Below are positions 16,967 to 26,393 of a stretch of 64,000 nucleotides of DNA, in pieces. Position 1 is the first letter of the stretch; each line of letters opens with the position of its first letter. The DNA is taken from the NCBI GenBank assembly GCA_002414385.1, contig DHZH01000002.1, positions 465,591 to 529,590 on the forward strand. The letters run 5' to 3'. The stretch is from Gammaproteobacteria bacterium UBA5109 (GTDB taxonomy: Bacteria; Pseudomonadota; Gammaproteobacteria; Pseudomonadales; Pseudohongiellaceae). The position numbers and the translations under genes are program-made. A model generated the notes under the pieces. The model was not told where the DNA came from, made no database searches, and was given only the letters and a program-made list of their open reading frames with translations.

Positions 16967-18127
16967 TTATATTTTAGCTGCAGATTTAAGGGCTTCGGCT
17001 TTGTCAGTTTGTTCCCATGAAAATTCTTCACGGCCAAAATGACCATAGGCAGCAGTTTTCTGATAAATTGGTTTGAGTAACTGCAGCATCTCGGTGAGAC
17101 CACCGGGGCGCAGTTCAAAATGCTCACGAACCAGTCTGGTGATTGCCAGATCATCAATTTTGCCGGTGCCGAAGGTATCGACCAGCACAGATGTCGGTTC
17201 GGCGACACCAATCGCATAGGAAAGCTGCACTTCACATCTGTCGGCAATTCCTGCCGCAACAATGTTTTTGGCAATGTAGCGGGCCAGGTAGGCCGCGGAA
17301 CGGTCAACTTTGGAAGGGTCTTTCCCGGAAAAAGCGCCGCCTCCGTGGCGTGCCATACCACCATAGGTATCAACTATGATTTTACGACCGGTCAGACCAC
17401 AGTCTCCGTGTGGCCCGCCGATGACGAAACGGCCGGTCGGGTTGATGTGATACTTGGTATCACTGTCCAGCCATTCAGCCGGCAGTACCGGTTTGATGAT
17501 TTCATCCATGACTGCGTCATGCAGATCCTGGTCACGGACATCTTCATCATGCTGAGTCGAAAGCACCACGGCATCAATGGATTGTGGCTGGCCATCGACA
17601 TAACGGAAAGTAATCTGGCTTTTTGCATCCGGTCGCAGAAAAGGCAGGGTTCCGTCTTTTCTCACTTTGGCCTGGCGTTCGACCAGACGGTGTGAGTAGG
17701 TAATTGGTGCCGGCATCAGCACTTCGGTTTCGCGGCAGGCATAGCCAAACATCAGGCCCTGGTCACCAGCGCCCTGTTCTTTGGGGTCGCCGCGATCGAC
17801 ACCCTGGTTGATGTCACTGGATTGCTCGCCAATGGCATTCAGGACGGCACAACTCTTGTAGTCAAAGCCCATGGCAGAGTCGTCATAGCCGATTTTCTTG
17901 ATTACACCACGAACAATTTTTTCAACGTCAATCGAGACATCCGGCTGCATTTTGACCTCGCCGGCAACCAGCGCAAGTCCGGTTTTCACCAGTGTTTCAA
18001 CCGCAACACGGCAATTTGGGTCCTGGGCAATGATGGCATCCAGGATGGCATCGGAAATCTGGTCACTTATTTTATCGGGGTGTCCTTCGGATACGGATTC
18101 CGAAGTAAACAATGCTGCTTCAGTCAT
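16967..18127 (-). CDS. metK: S-adenosylmethionine synthase
   Basis: Makes SAM from methionine and ATP as a tetramer. The 386-residue sequence has ESVSEGHPDKISDQISDAIL at the N terminus, GDQGLMFGYACRET around residue 120, the P-loop-like GGGAFSGKDPSKVDRSAAY and the C-terminal GHFGRE. Length and motifs are canonical. It is the first gene of a metK-ahcY pair, and its promoter must lie in the 229-bp gap shared with divergent tkt. That gap contains an imperfect GGAATG/CATTCC repeat (about 18186-18200) of unknown meaning. Confidence 0.97.
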   Translation of the reverse strand: MTEAALFTSESVSEGHPDKISDQISDAILDAIIAQDPNCRVAVETLVKTGLALVAGEVKMQPDVSIDVEKIVRGVIKKIGYDDSAMGFDYKSCAVLNAIGEQSSDINQGVDRGDPKEQGAGDQGLMFGYACRETEVLMPAPITYSHRLVERQAKVRKDGTLPFLRPDAKSQITFRYVDGQPQSIDAVVLSTQHDEDVRDQDLHDAVMDEIIKPVLPAEWLDSDTKYHINPTGRFVIGGPHGDCGLTGRKIIVDTYGGMARHGGGAFSGKDPSKVDRSAAYLARYIAKNIVAAGIADRCEVQLSYAIGVAEPTSVLVDTFGTGKIDDLAITRLVREHFELRPGGLTEMLQLLKPIYQKTAAYGHFGREEFSWEQTDKAEALKSAAKI

Positions 18128-18356
18128 AAAGTTCCTTGAAGATTTATTATTGAATTAATTACGTAGAGACGGGTCTATCGGATGCGGAATGTAGCATTCC
18201 TGACAAATTTCCGCAATTTGACGCCCATTTTCAGGCAAATTCAAGCAGTTTTTCGGTTTAAAGAGTCTGGCAATATCAGCACACCTGAGAGAGAATAGCG
18301 GGTCTTGAAAAAACAGCCAGAAATCACGCTACAGCAGCAATAATCAAGGAGTTCTC

Positions 18357-20393
18357 ATGGGTGAAAATACCGCCAGCGGTATCGGTATTGATCGTCAAGC
18401 ATCCAGAAAAGCGTCCAGAAAAGAATGTGCCAACGCCATCAGGGCCTTGAGCATGGACGCTGTGCAGAAAGCCAACTCGGGTCATCCCGGGGCACCCATG
18501 GGAATGGCTGATATTGCCGAAGTACTCTGGCACGACTATCTGAAACATAACCCTGCCAATCCGGGCTGGTTCAATCGTGACCGCTTTATCATGTCCAATG
18601 GTCATGGCTCCATGCTGGTCTATTCCCTTTTGCACCTGAGTGGTTACGAGCTGCCCATCGAGGAACTGAAGAATTTCCGCCAGTTACACTCAAAAACTCC
18701 CGGTCATCCGGAATACGGCTATACCCCGGGGGTAGAAACCACCACCGGTCCGCTTGGACAGGGACTTGCTAATGGTGTGGGCATGGCAATTGCCGAAAAA
18801 ACCCTGGCGGCCCAGTTTAATCGCGATGAGCTGGATATCGTTGACCATTACACCTATGTCTTTGCCGGTGATGGCTGCCTGATGGAAGGCATATCCCATG
18901 AGGTCTGCTCGCTGGCGGGCACCCTGAAACTGGGCAAGCTGATTGTCTTTTATGACGATAACGGTATTTCCATTGACGGTGAGGTCGAGGAATGGTTCAG
19001 CGATGACACTGAAAAACGATTTCAGGCCTATAACTGGCAGACCATCAAAATTGATGGTCATAATCCGGATGAAGTCAGCAAAGCGATTGAAAGCGCTCAG
19101 GCCAATACGCAGCAGCCGACCCTGATTATCTGCAAGACCATTATCGGCTTTGGCGCACCCAACAAACAGGGCACAGCCAGTACCCATGGTGCCCCGCTGG
19201 GTGACGATGAGATAGCCGCCACCCGCAAGGCACTGGACTGGGAATATGGGCCATTTGAGGTGCCGGAAGATATTTATGCCACCTGGGATGCCCGGGAAAC
19301 AGGCCGTCGGGCTGAAGGTGAGTGGCAGTCACTGTTTATGCATTATGAGCAGGAATACCCGGATCTGGCGATGGAGTTCATGCGCCGTGCCAGTGGCCAG
19401 CTACGCGGTGATTTTGCTGAACTGGCGGATGAATTTATTCAACAGTGCGTAGCAAAAGCCGAAAGTATTGCCAGCCGCAAGGCATCACAAAATACCCTGG
19501 CGGCCTTTGGCGAGCTGCTGCCGGAATTGATTGGCGGTTCTGCGGACCTGACCGGCTCCAACCTGACCAACTGGGCTGGCAGTAAGTCAATCTGCAAACA
19601 GGCTGATGGCAACTATATCTACTACGGCGTGCGGGAATTCGGCATGCTGGCCATTAATAACGGGATTGCCCTGCATGGTGGCTTTATCCCCTATAGCGGG
19701 ACCTTCCTGATCTTTATGGAATATGCCCGCAATGCAGCGCGTATGGCAGCCTTGATGCGTCAACAGAGCATCATGATATTTACTCATGACTCGATTGGTC
19801 AGGGAGAGGACGGACCAACCCACCAGCCGGTCGAGCAACTCAGTAATCTGCGCATGACGCCGAACATGTCAGTCTGGCGACCGGCAGATACCGTCGAAAC
19901 TGCCCATGCCTGGAAAGCCGCGGTACTGCGTCAGCAAGGACCCACTGCGCTGGTTTTCTCACGACAGGGACTGGGACATCTGGCACGTACCGAAACCCAG
20001 GTCAGCAATATTGCCAGAGGCGCTTACGTCTTATGTGATTGTGAAGAAGAACCTGAAATCATTGTTATTGCCACCGGTTCCGAGCTTGATCCCAGCCTGG
20101 TTGCGGTGCAGGATGCCCAGGTCAAGGGCATTCAGGTGCGACTGGTCAGCATGCCGTCAACGGATGTATTTGATGCCCAGGATGAAGAATACCGTGAGTC
20201 TGTATTGCCGGCAGCGGTTCGCAAACGACTGGCGGTTGAAGCGGCACAGCAGGATTACTGGTACAAATATGTTGGCCTGGACGGAGCTGTTGTGGGCATG
20301 AATTCTTTCGGGGAGTCTGCTCCTGGCGCCCAGGTAATGGAGCACTTCGGCTTCACTGCCAAACATATCCTGCAGGCAATAGAGAATCTGTGA
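18357..20393 (+). CDS. tkt: Transketolase
   Basis: Thiamine-pyrophosphate enzyme moving two-carbon ketol units in the non-oxidative pentose phosphate pathway. It has the TPP/Mg motif GDGCLMEGISHEVCSLAG followed by FYDDNGISIDG, the substrate histidines in GHPGAPMGMADIA and GTASTHGAPLG, and the pyrimidine-domain VREFGMLAINNG with THDSIGQGEDGPTHQPVE. The 678 residues are slightly longer than typical because of a short N-terminal leader before the conserved RKECANAIRALSMDAVQKANSG core split across two helices; a GGAG-type site precedes the ATG used. It heads the tkt-epd-pgk-aldolase series. Confidence 0.97.
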   Translation: MGENTASGIGIDRQASRKASRKECANAIRALSMDAVQKANSGHPGAPMGMADIAEVLWHDYLKHNPANPGWFNRDRFIMSNGHGSMLVYSLLHLSGYELPIEELKNFRQLHSKTPGHPEYGYTPGVETTTGPLGQGLANGVGMAIAEKTLAAQFNRDELDIVDHYTYVFAGDGCLMEGISHEVCSLAGTLKLGKLIVFYDDNGISIDGEVEEWFSDDTEKRFQAYNWQTIKIDGHNPDEVSKAIESAQANTQQPTLIICKTIIGFGAPNKQGTASTHGAPLGDDEIAATRKALDWEYGPFEVPEDIYATWDARETGRRAEGEWQSLFMHYEQEYPDLAMEFMRRASGQLRGDFAELADEFIQQCVAKAESIASRKASQNTLAAFGELLPELIGGSADLTGSNLTNWAGSKSICKQADGNYIYYGVREFGMLAINNGIALHGGFIPYSGTFLIFMEYARNAARMAALMRQQSIMIFTHDSIGQGEDGPTHQPVEQLSNLRMTPNMSVWRPADTVETAHAWKAAVLRQQGPTALVFSRQGLGHLARTETQVSNIARGAYVLCDCEEEPEIIVIATGSELDPSLVAVQDAQVKGIQVRLVSMPSTDVFDAQDEEYRESVLPAAVRKRLAVEAAQQDYWYKYVGLDGAVVGMNSFGESAPGAQVMEHFGFTAKHILQAIENL

Positions 20394-20461
20394 AATTAGT
20401 GTCAAGCCACCATTTTTGCCGCAACAGAGGACGGCTTGTGGTCCTGCTGAAATGACCAAAG

Positions 20462-21472
20462 ATGGGTAATATGACACTGGCAATTAATGGTCTGGGGCGC
20501 ATTGGTCGCAATGTGTTACGGGCCTATTATGAACGTCCTCCCACTGACAAGCTCAAAATCATTGCCCTGAATGAGCTGGCAGACCTGCCGACTCTTGCCC
20601 ACCTGGTGCAGTATGACAGCACCCACGGTCGCTTCAGGGGCCGTATCCGGCACGAAAAAGGAACCCTGCTGGTTAATGATGATGCCCTGCGGGTCACCCA
20701 TATCAACGCTATTGAAGAACTGGACTGGCAGGGAATTGATCTCCTGCTTGAATGTACCGGGGTTTACTCAAGCCGGCAGGATGCCGAAGGGCACATAAAG
20801 CGTGGAGCCGGGCGGGTCCTGTTTTCCCAGCCGGCCAGTCCGGATGTGGATGCCACGGTTGTGTACGGCGTCAATCATGAAGAATTGGGCGAAGAGCAGC
20901 GAATCATTTCCGGGGCTTCCTGCACCACCTACAGTTCGGTGCCGGTGATCAAATGTCTGGATGATGCATTGGGTATTGAAAATGGCGTCATAACCACAAT
21001 TCATTCCGCCATGAACGATCAGCCTTTAATTGATGCTTATCACCATACTGACCTGCGTCTGACGCGCAGTGCCTTTCAGTCGGTGATTCCGGTGGAAACG
21101 GCGCTGGCAAAAGGGATCGAGCGTATTCTGCCAGGCATGCGAGGAAAATTTGCCGCTCAGGCGGTACGGGTCCCAACGGTCAACGTGTCGGCCATTGACC
21201 TGACAGTAGTGCTGAAGCAGGCCTGTACCAGGGAACTGGTCAATGAAGTGATTCGTGAAGCCTCTCTTGGATTTCCACCGGGTGTGCTTGCCTATACCGA
21301 TGAAGCACTGGCCTCCTGTGACTTTAATCATGACCCGCGTTCAGCCATTGTTGATCTGGGGCAGACCCGTGTCAGTGGCGCACATCTGGTTAAAGTACTG
21401 GTATGGTTTGATAACGAATGGGCTTATGCCAACCGCTTGCTGGATATCGCCGAATATATTGCTGAGCTTTGA
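20462..21472 (+). CDS. epd: Erythrose-4-phosphate / glyceraldehyde-3-phosphate dehydrogenase
   Basis: GAPDH-fold enzyme. I favour Epd (erythrose-4-phosphate dehydrogenase, vitamin B6 route) because NELADLPTLAHLVQYDSTHGRF, the IHSAMNDQPLIDAYHH segment and gene order next to pgk match Epd/GapB better than GapA. The Rossmann motif is INGLGRIGRNVLRAY and the catalytic Cys lies in GASCTTYSSVPV. That segment is odd: the Asn that normally follows SCTT is Tyr here, and the next Cys is Ser. An alternative start is the ATG at 20471; neither start has a strong ribosome site. It could instead be a gluconeogenic GAPDH. Confidence 0.85.
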   Translation: MGNMTLAINGLGRIGRNVLRAYYERPPTDKLKIIALNELADLPTLAHLVQYDSTHGRFRGRIRHEKGTLLVNDDALRVTHINAIEELDWQGIDLLLECTGVYSSRQDAEGHIKRGAGRVLFSQPASPDVDATVVYGVNHEELGEEQRIISGASCTTYSSVPVIKCLDDALGIENGVITTIHSAMNDQPLIDAYHHTDLRLTRSAFQSVIPVETALAKGIERILPGMRGKFAAQAVRVPTVNVSAIDLTVVLKQACTRELVNEVIREASLGFPPGVLAYTDEALASCDFNHDPRSAIVDLGQTRVSGAHLVKVLVWFDNEWAYANRLLDIAEYIAEL

Positions 21473-21507
21473 AACAGGTAAACTTGAGAACAAAGACAGG
21501 AGTGTTA

Positions 21508-22680
21508 ATGACCATCCCCTCCATTACAGACCTTGATATTGCCGGTAAACGCGTCCTGATTCGTGAAGACCTTAATGTTCCGGTTAAAGAGGGTGTCATC
21601 GTTAATGATGCCCGTATCAGGGCGGCTTTACCTACCATAGAGTATGCCCTGAAGCAGGGAGCCACAGTGCTTCTGATGTCACATCTGGGGCGTCCTCAAG
21701 AAGGGCTGCCTATCAGTGAGCAGGCAGATGCTTCACTGGCGCCGGTTGCGGCCCGTTTGTCTGACTTGCTGCAGAAGAATATTCGTCTGCTGCCACAGGA
21801 TTTTTCTGCTGACGATGCAAAGGCTTTAGCAGAGGGGGAGTGTGTATTGCTGGAAAATGTGCGCTGTAATGCCGGTGAAAAGGCCGATAGTGAGGAGCTG
21901 TCCCGCTATTATGCTTCCCTTTGTGATGTGTTTGTCATGGATGCCTTTGGTACTGCTCATCGAGCCCAGGCCAGTACTCACGGCGTTGCAGGCTTTGCTC
22001 CACAGAGCTGCGCCGGCCTGTTGCTTGCTGCGGAACTCAAGGCTCTGCACAAGGCGCTGGCCAATCCGGAAAAACCCATGCTGGCAATTGTTGGTGGCGC
22101 AAAGGTCTCCAGTAAGTTGCAGGTACTTGAAGCTCTTGCTGGGAAAGTCGATCAGCTTATTGTCGGCGGTGGAATTGCCAATACCTTTCTGGCGGCAGCC
22201 GGCTTTAATGTCGGCAAGTCTCTGTATGAAGCCGAAATGCTGGCGCAGGCAAAAAAAATCATGCAGATGACCAATATCCCTTTACCAAGGGATGTCAGAG
22301 TGGCAAAAGAATTTTCTGCCTCAGCTCCTGCTGAAATCAGGGAAATTGCCGATATTGCTGAGGATGATATGATTCTTGATATCGGGCCGCAGGCTGCTGC
22401 CGACTTTGTCAGCATTATAGCCGGGATGAAAACAATTCTCTGGAACGGGCCACTGGGTGTATTCGAATTTGATGCCTTTGCTGGCGGTACAAAAGCAGTG
22501 GCAGAAGCAATTGCCGCGAATGATGGATTTTCCATTGCCGGTGGCGGTGAGACTGTCACGGCAATTGAGAAATACGCTATTGCCGAAAAGGTATCCTATA
22601 TTTCCACCGGAGGAGGTGCCTTTCTGGAGTTTGTTGAAGGTAAGGAGCTGCCGGCAGTGGCAATTCTGGAGCAAAAATAA
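21508..22680 (+). CDS. pgk: Phosphoglycerate kinase
   Basis: Interconverts 1,3-bisphosphoglycerate and 3-phosphoglycerate. The chosen ATG at 21508 follows ACAGGAG with good spacing and gives 390 residues, the family length; an upstream in-frame start would add 13 unconserved residues. Visible motifs are KRVLIREDLNVPVKEG, the substrate Arg region, MSHLGRPQEG, DAFGTAHRAQASTHGVA, VGGAKVSSKLQVLEAL, NGPLGVFEF and the C-terminal GGGETVTAIEKY, followed by a Gly-rich tail. It follows epd by 35 bp and precedes the aldolase by 32 bp. Confidence 0.97.
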   Translation: MTIPSITDLDIAGKRVLIREDLNVPVKEGVIVNDARIRAALPTIEYALKQGATVLLMSHLGRPQEGLPISEQADASLAPVAARLSDLLQKNIRLLPQDFSADDAKALAEGECVLLENVRCNAGEKADSEELSRYYASLCDVFVMDAFGTAHRAQASTHGVAGFAPQSCAGLLLAAELKALHKALANPEKPMLAIVGGAKVSSKLQVLEALAGKVDQLIVGGGIANTFLAAAGFNVGKSLYEAEMLAQAKKIMQMTNIPLPRDVRVAKEFSASAPAEIREIADIAEDDMILDIGPQAAADFVSIIAGMKTILWNGPLGVFEFDAFAGGTKAVAEAIAANDGFSIAGGGETVTAIEKYAIAEKVSYISTGGGAFLEFVEGKELPAVAILEQK

Positions 22681-22712
22681 ATTAACCAATCAGTATATGT
22701 CAGGGTAAAAAT

Positions 22713-23600
22713 ATGTTTGAACAGCAGTTAAAAAAGATTCGCGAAGACCAGGGTTTTATTGCAGCACTTGACCAGAGCGGCGGCAGCACGCCAAAGGCAC
22801 TGGGTTTATATGGTGTCGATGAAATTGCCTGGTCAAATGAAGAAGAAATGTTTGCTGTAGTGCATCAGATGCGTACCCGTATCATGACCAGTCCGGCATT
22901 CAACGGCGACCGGATTCTCGGTGCAATCCTGTTTGAGAATACCATGGACCGGGAAGTGGAAGGCAAAGCTACTGCTGACTATCTCTGGCAGGTAAAAAAC
23001 GTTGTGCCATTTCTGAAAGTTGACAAGGGCCTGGCGGATGAAGCTGACGGAGTACAGATCATGAAGCCTATGCCGGATCTGGATGCCTTACTGGATAAAG
23101 CCAAAAGTAAAAATATCTTTGGCACCAAAATGCGCTCGGTAATCAAACAGGCCAATAAAGAAAGCGTCGCTGCCGTCGTCCGGCAGCAGTTTGAAATTGG
23201 TCGCCGGATCGTAGCCAAGGGGCTTGTGCCGATTATTGAGCCAGAGGTTGATATTAACTGTCCTGATAAAGCTGAGGCAGAGCTCATGCTGAAAGCAGAA
23301 ATTCTTGCGAATCTTGACCAGCTGGATGACAGTGAAAACGTCATGCTGAAACTGACTTTGCCGGAGGCAGATAATTTTTATGCGGATTGCATTGATCATG
23401 ATCGTGTTGTCAGAGTTGTTGCACTTTCAGGAGGATATTCGCGTGAAGAATCCAATGCCAGGCTGGCACGAAACCATCGGCTTATTGCCAGTTTCTCCCG
23501 TGCCCTGTCAGAAGGGCTGAATGTGAATCAGACAGATGAAGAGTTCAATAGCATGCTGGACCAAACCATCGCCAGCATTTATGACGCGTCAATTAAATAA
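22713..23600 (+). CDS. fda: Class I fructose-bisphosphate aldolase (short bacterial type)
   Basis: Schiff-base aldolase cleaving fructose 1,6-bisphosphate. The 295-residue protein opens FEQQLKKIREDQGFIAALDQSGGSTPKAL, split here into EDQGFIAALDQSGGSTPKAL as the family hallmark. It continues with LFENTMDREVEGK, FLKVDKGL (a Lys of the active-site set), MKPMPDLD, IIEPEVDIN and LKLTLPE (the Schiff-base Lys candidate). This is the metal-independent class I form also seen in staphylococci, not the class II zinc enzyme that usually follows pgk in Gammaproteobacteria. No pyruvate kinase gene lies between. Confidence 0.92.
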   Translation: MFEQQLKKIREDQGFIAALDQSGGSTPKALGLYGVDEIAWSNEEEMFAVVHQMRTRIMTSPAFNGDRILGAILFENTMDREVEGKATADYLWQVKNVVPFLKVDKGLADEADGVQIMKPMPDLDALLDKAKSKNIFGTKMRSVIKQANKESVAAVVRQQFEIGRRIVAKGLVPIIEPEVDINCPDKAEAELMLKAEILANLDQLDDSENVMLKLTLPEADNFYADCIDHDRVVRVVALSGGYSREESNARLARNHRLIASFSRALSEGLNVNQTDEEFNSMLDQTIASIYDASIK

Positions 23601-23700
23601 TGTATAAAAAATGAATAAACAGTAAATAACGTTTACAGATGTCTTGCTTGGCTGTAATTTTGCAGCTGGAATAATAATAAACATTCACAGGAGCACAATA

Positions 23701-24606
23701 ATGAAGAAAGTTCTTTTAATTATTTCCTTCCTTGTGGTCAGTGCCACGGCAGCGGCACAATATCCGGTGCCACAACAGACCTCAACTGGAATGAATACAC
23801 AGGAGCGTGCCAATGTTCAGTTCGCACTGGAATTCGTTCGCGACATTCTTAACCGCGGCAACCTGGATATCGCCTCGCACTACATGCCTGAAGATTTTAC
23901 TTCCTGGAATCCGAATATTGGCCATGGCCGTGATGCCTTTGTTGATGCCTTGCGCAATCACCCACAGCTGATACAGAACTGGGACGCGACGGTTCCTGAA
24001 GTCATCTTCGGTAAAAATGAATATGTATTTATCATGTGGGGCAAGTTTGTCACCAATGTCATGGAACCGGCCATCATCTATAAATATAACACCATTGACC
24101 TGCTGCGAATTGAAGACGGTCAGATTGTTGAGCACTGGGACGGTTCACGTAAATCCGTTACAGAAGATTTCGGTAAAGCTGCCGGGGGTGGTGTTTTCAA
24201 TGACTCCACCAATCTGTCTGCTCGTGAACAGGAAACCCATAGACTTGGAGTTATTGAGTTCAGAGATATTCTGCAATACGGCCAGGTTGATCTGGCGCGG
24301 GAATATTTTCACCCGAACTACATGCAGCACAACATGAATGTGCCGGGTGGTCGAGATGAGTTCATCGAATTCTTCGCTGCCATTCGTGACCCTATGCCAC
24401 TTGAGGATGAGTGGATTGAGCCGCCAACGCTGGAACTGGTCTCAGGAAATTTCTATCTGAAATTTGACCAGCGCATGGAAGATGATCCGGCCAATCCGGG
24501 TAGTCAGAGTGCCTATTACCGTTTCGATATGATCCGGGTTGGTGACGGCCTGATTCAGGAGCACTGGGATGTTGCCTTCCCTCCGAATATCGAACGGCCT
24601 TATTAA
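23701..24606 (+). CDS. Secreted protein with two tandem NTF2/SnoaL-like domains
   Basis: Exported protein of 301 residues. The ATG at 23701 is chosen because CAGGAG precedes it and it opens a signal peptide, MKKVLLIISFLVVSATAAAQ. Two related halves follow. The first has VRDILNRGNLDIASHYM and GRDAFVDALR. The second has EFRDILQYGQVDLAREYF, then QHNMNVPGGRDEFIEFF. The second copy keeps the QHN and Gly-Arg signature of SnoaL-like polyketide-cyclase folds, while the first has lost QHN. The enzymatic role is unknown. It is monocistronic, with an intrinsic terminator 36 bp downstream. Confidence 0.85.
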   Translation: MKKVLLIISFLVVSATAAAQYPVPQQTSTGMNTQERANVQFALEFVRDILNRGNLDIASHYMPEDFTSWNPNIGHGRDAFVDALRNHPQLIQNWDATVPEVIFGKNEYVFIMWGKFVTNVMEPAIIYKYNTIDLLRIEDGQIVEHWDGSRKSVTEDFGKAAGGGVFNDSTNLSAREQETHRLGVIEFRDILQYGQVDLAREYFHPNYMQHNMNVPGGRDEFIEFFAAIRDPMPLEDEWIEPPTLELVSGNFYLKFDQRMEDDPANPGSQSAYYRFDMIRVGDGLIQEHWDVAFPPNIERPY

Positions 24607-24641
24607 GGAAAAGCACTGAATTAAACCGGCTTTAAAAAATG

Positions 24642-24678
24642 AGCCCGATACTGAAAAGATATCGGGCTTGTTTTTTTG
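24642..24678 (+). terminator. Intrinsic terminator after the double NTF2-like gene
   Basis: A 9-bp perfect stem, AGCCCGATA (24642-24650) with TATCGGGCT (24660-24668), has a 9-nt loop and is followed within 2 bases by seven consecutive T. Adenines precede the stem. It ends the transcript of the upstream secreted-protein gene and insulates the aldo/keto reductase. Confidence 0.9.
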
Positions 24679-24721
24679 TAAGATAGTATTTCCATTCACT
24701 GATTCAAATTAATAAAAAAAT

Positions 24722-25708
24722 ATGCAGCGTTTTATCAACTCTCATCCTGTCTCACCAGTCAGCTTTGGCTGTATGTCCCTGTCGCATGCTTACGGTGTTC
24801 CACCGGACAAGCACACATCAGCAAAAGTACTGCATGCAGCACTTGATGCCGGTTATACCCACCTGGATACAGCAGCGCTTTACGGTTTTGGCGCGAATGA
24901 GGAATTGCTGGGCGAAACACTGGTGGAGCGCCGGTCTGAGTTTTTTCTCGCCAGTAAATGCGGCCTGTTTAAAAATGCCGAGGGCAAAAGAGCAATTGAC
25001 GGGCGGCCGGAAATGATCAAAAAGACCTGTGAAGACAGCCTTAAACGCCTGCGTACCGAACATATCGATCTTTACTATCTGCACCGTATGGATAAAAAAG
25101 TCCCTATTGAAGAAAGTGTTGGCGCCCTGTCCATGCTTGTTGAGGAGGGTAAAATTGGTGCCATCGGACTGTCCGAAGTTTCCGCAGAAACTGTCAGGAA
25201 AGCTCATGCACAACACCCCATTGCAGCCTTGCAGAATGAATACTCGCTGTTTTCAAGAAACCCTGAAATTGCTTCCCTGAAGCTTTGCCAGGAGCTGGGT
25301 ATTGCCTTTGTGGCATTCTCACCGGTTGGCAGGGGATTTCTGGCAGATACACAACTTGACCCTCAGCAGTTTCCTGATGGAGATATCCGCCGCAACATGC
25401 CGCGCTTTATAGGGGAGGCTTTCGAGAAAAATCGCAGGCTACTCAATGCTTTTGCCGAACTGGCAGGCAAAGCCGGATGCACCAGTTCACAACTGGCACT
25501 GGCCTGGTTGCTGAGTCGTGGGGACCATGTGATCCCGATTCCGGGTACGACTTCAATAGCGCATTTGCAGGAAAATATCGCTGCAGCCGATGTCAGCCTG
25601 GATGAAGAGATACTTAAATCACTGGATGAACTGATCAATCAGAATACGGTAAGCGGAGAACGCTATCCGGAAGCGGTGATGGCTGAAATTGATACGGAGA
25701 ACTTCTGA
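24722..25708 (+). CDS. Aldo/keto reductase
   Basis: NAD(P)H-dependent (beta/alpha)8-barrel oxidoreductase of 328 residues. It has FGCMSLSHAYG at the N terminus, DTAALYGFGANEELLG (catalytic Asp and Tyr), ASKCGLF (Lys), DLYYLHRMD (His), NEYSLFSR and the cofactor segment IPIPGTTSIAHLQENI. The DTA-x-YG-x-G-x-NE pattern is that of the YajO/AKR13-like group. The physiological substrate is unknown. It is convergent with rpiA, only 7 bp between stop codons, with no obvious terminator between them. Confidence 0.9.
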   Translation: MQRFINSHPVSPVSFGCMSLSHAYGVPPDKHTSAKVLHAALDAGYTHLDTAALYGFGANEELLGETLVERRSEFFLASKCGLFKNAEGKRAIDGRPEMIKKTCEDSLKRLRTEHIDLYYLHRMDKKVPIEESVGALSMLVEEGKIGAIGLSEVSAETVRKAHAQHPIAALQNEYSLFSRNPEIASLKLCQELGIAFVAFSPVGRGFLADTQLDPQQFPDGDIRRNMPRFIGEAFEKNRRLLNAFAELAGKAGCTSSQLALAWLLSRGDHVIPIPGTTSIAHLQENIAAADVSLDEEILKSLDELINQNTVSGERYPEAVMAEIDTENF

Positions 25709-25715
25709 GGACGCC

Positions 25716-26393
25716 TTATCTGGCCTTTAATTCCTCGACACCACTTTCTCTGCCTAGCAACAACAGGTCAGCAGGACGCTGGGCAAACAGGCCGTTGGTG
25801 ACCAGGCCGACAATCTGGTTCAGATCACTTTCCAGCTGGCGTGGATCAGTTATGGACATGTTGTATATATCAATAATGATGTTGCCGTTATCGGTGACCA
25901 CGCCTTCACGGTAAACCGGGTCTCCACCCAGTTTTACTATTTCCCGCCCGACATGGCTGCGCGCCATGGGTATTACCTCAACCGGCAGGGGAAACTCCCC
26001 CAGCACTTTTACAAACTTGCTGGCATCTGCAATACAGATGAATTCCCTGGCTACAGCAGCGATAATTTTCTCACGGGTCAGGGCAGCACCGCCGCCTTTG
26101 ATTAACTGCAGGTAATCATTGGCTTCATCAGCTCCATCAATATAGACACTCACTTCATCCACACTATTGAGGTCAAAGACCGGAATATTGTGCGCCTCCA
26201 GCCGACGTTTGGTTTCTTCCGAACTGGCCACAGTGGCATTAACCCTGTGTGCGGCCTCACCAAGCAGGTCGATGAACATGTTGGCAGTTGATCCGGTGCC
26301 TACCCCGATGACGCTGTCATCATCATCAAGATGTTTCTGAATGCGCTCAAAAGCGGCTCTGGCAACGGCTTTTTTTAATTCATCCTGGGTCAT
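25716..26393 (-). CDS. rpiA: Ribose-5-phosphate isomerase A
   Basis: Interconverts ribose 5-phosphate and ribulose 5-phosphate, feeding the same pathway as the nearby transketolase. The 225-residue protein has GVGTGSTANMFIDLL, YIDGADEAN (catalytic Asp pair), LIKGGGAALTREKIIA (with catalytic Glu region) and VTDNGNIIID. Length and motifs are canonical. It is transcribed toward the aldo/keto reductase. Its promoter lies in the AT-rich gap beyond 26393, shared with a small divergent membrane ORF. Confidence 0.96.
   Translation of the reverse strand: MTQDELKKAVARAAFERIQKHLDDDDSVIGVGTGSTANMFIDLLGEAAHRVNATVASSEETKRRLEAHNIPVFDLNSVDEVSVYIDGADEANDYLQLIKGGGAALTREKIIAAVAREFICIADASKFVKVLGEFPLPVEVIPMARSHVGREIVKLGGDPVYREGVVTDNGNIIIDIYNMSITDPRQLESDLNQIVGLVTNGLFAQRPADLLLLGRESGVEELKAR

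Noticed and set aside
17120..17695. 191-codon open frame antisense to metK
   Set aside because: Shadow of metK; composition follows codon structure of the real gene and there is no start context.
18128..18356. Possible SAM or SAH riboswitch upstream of metK-ahcY
   Set aside because: I looked on the minus strand for the conserved SAH and SAM core segments and did not find them.
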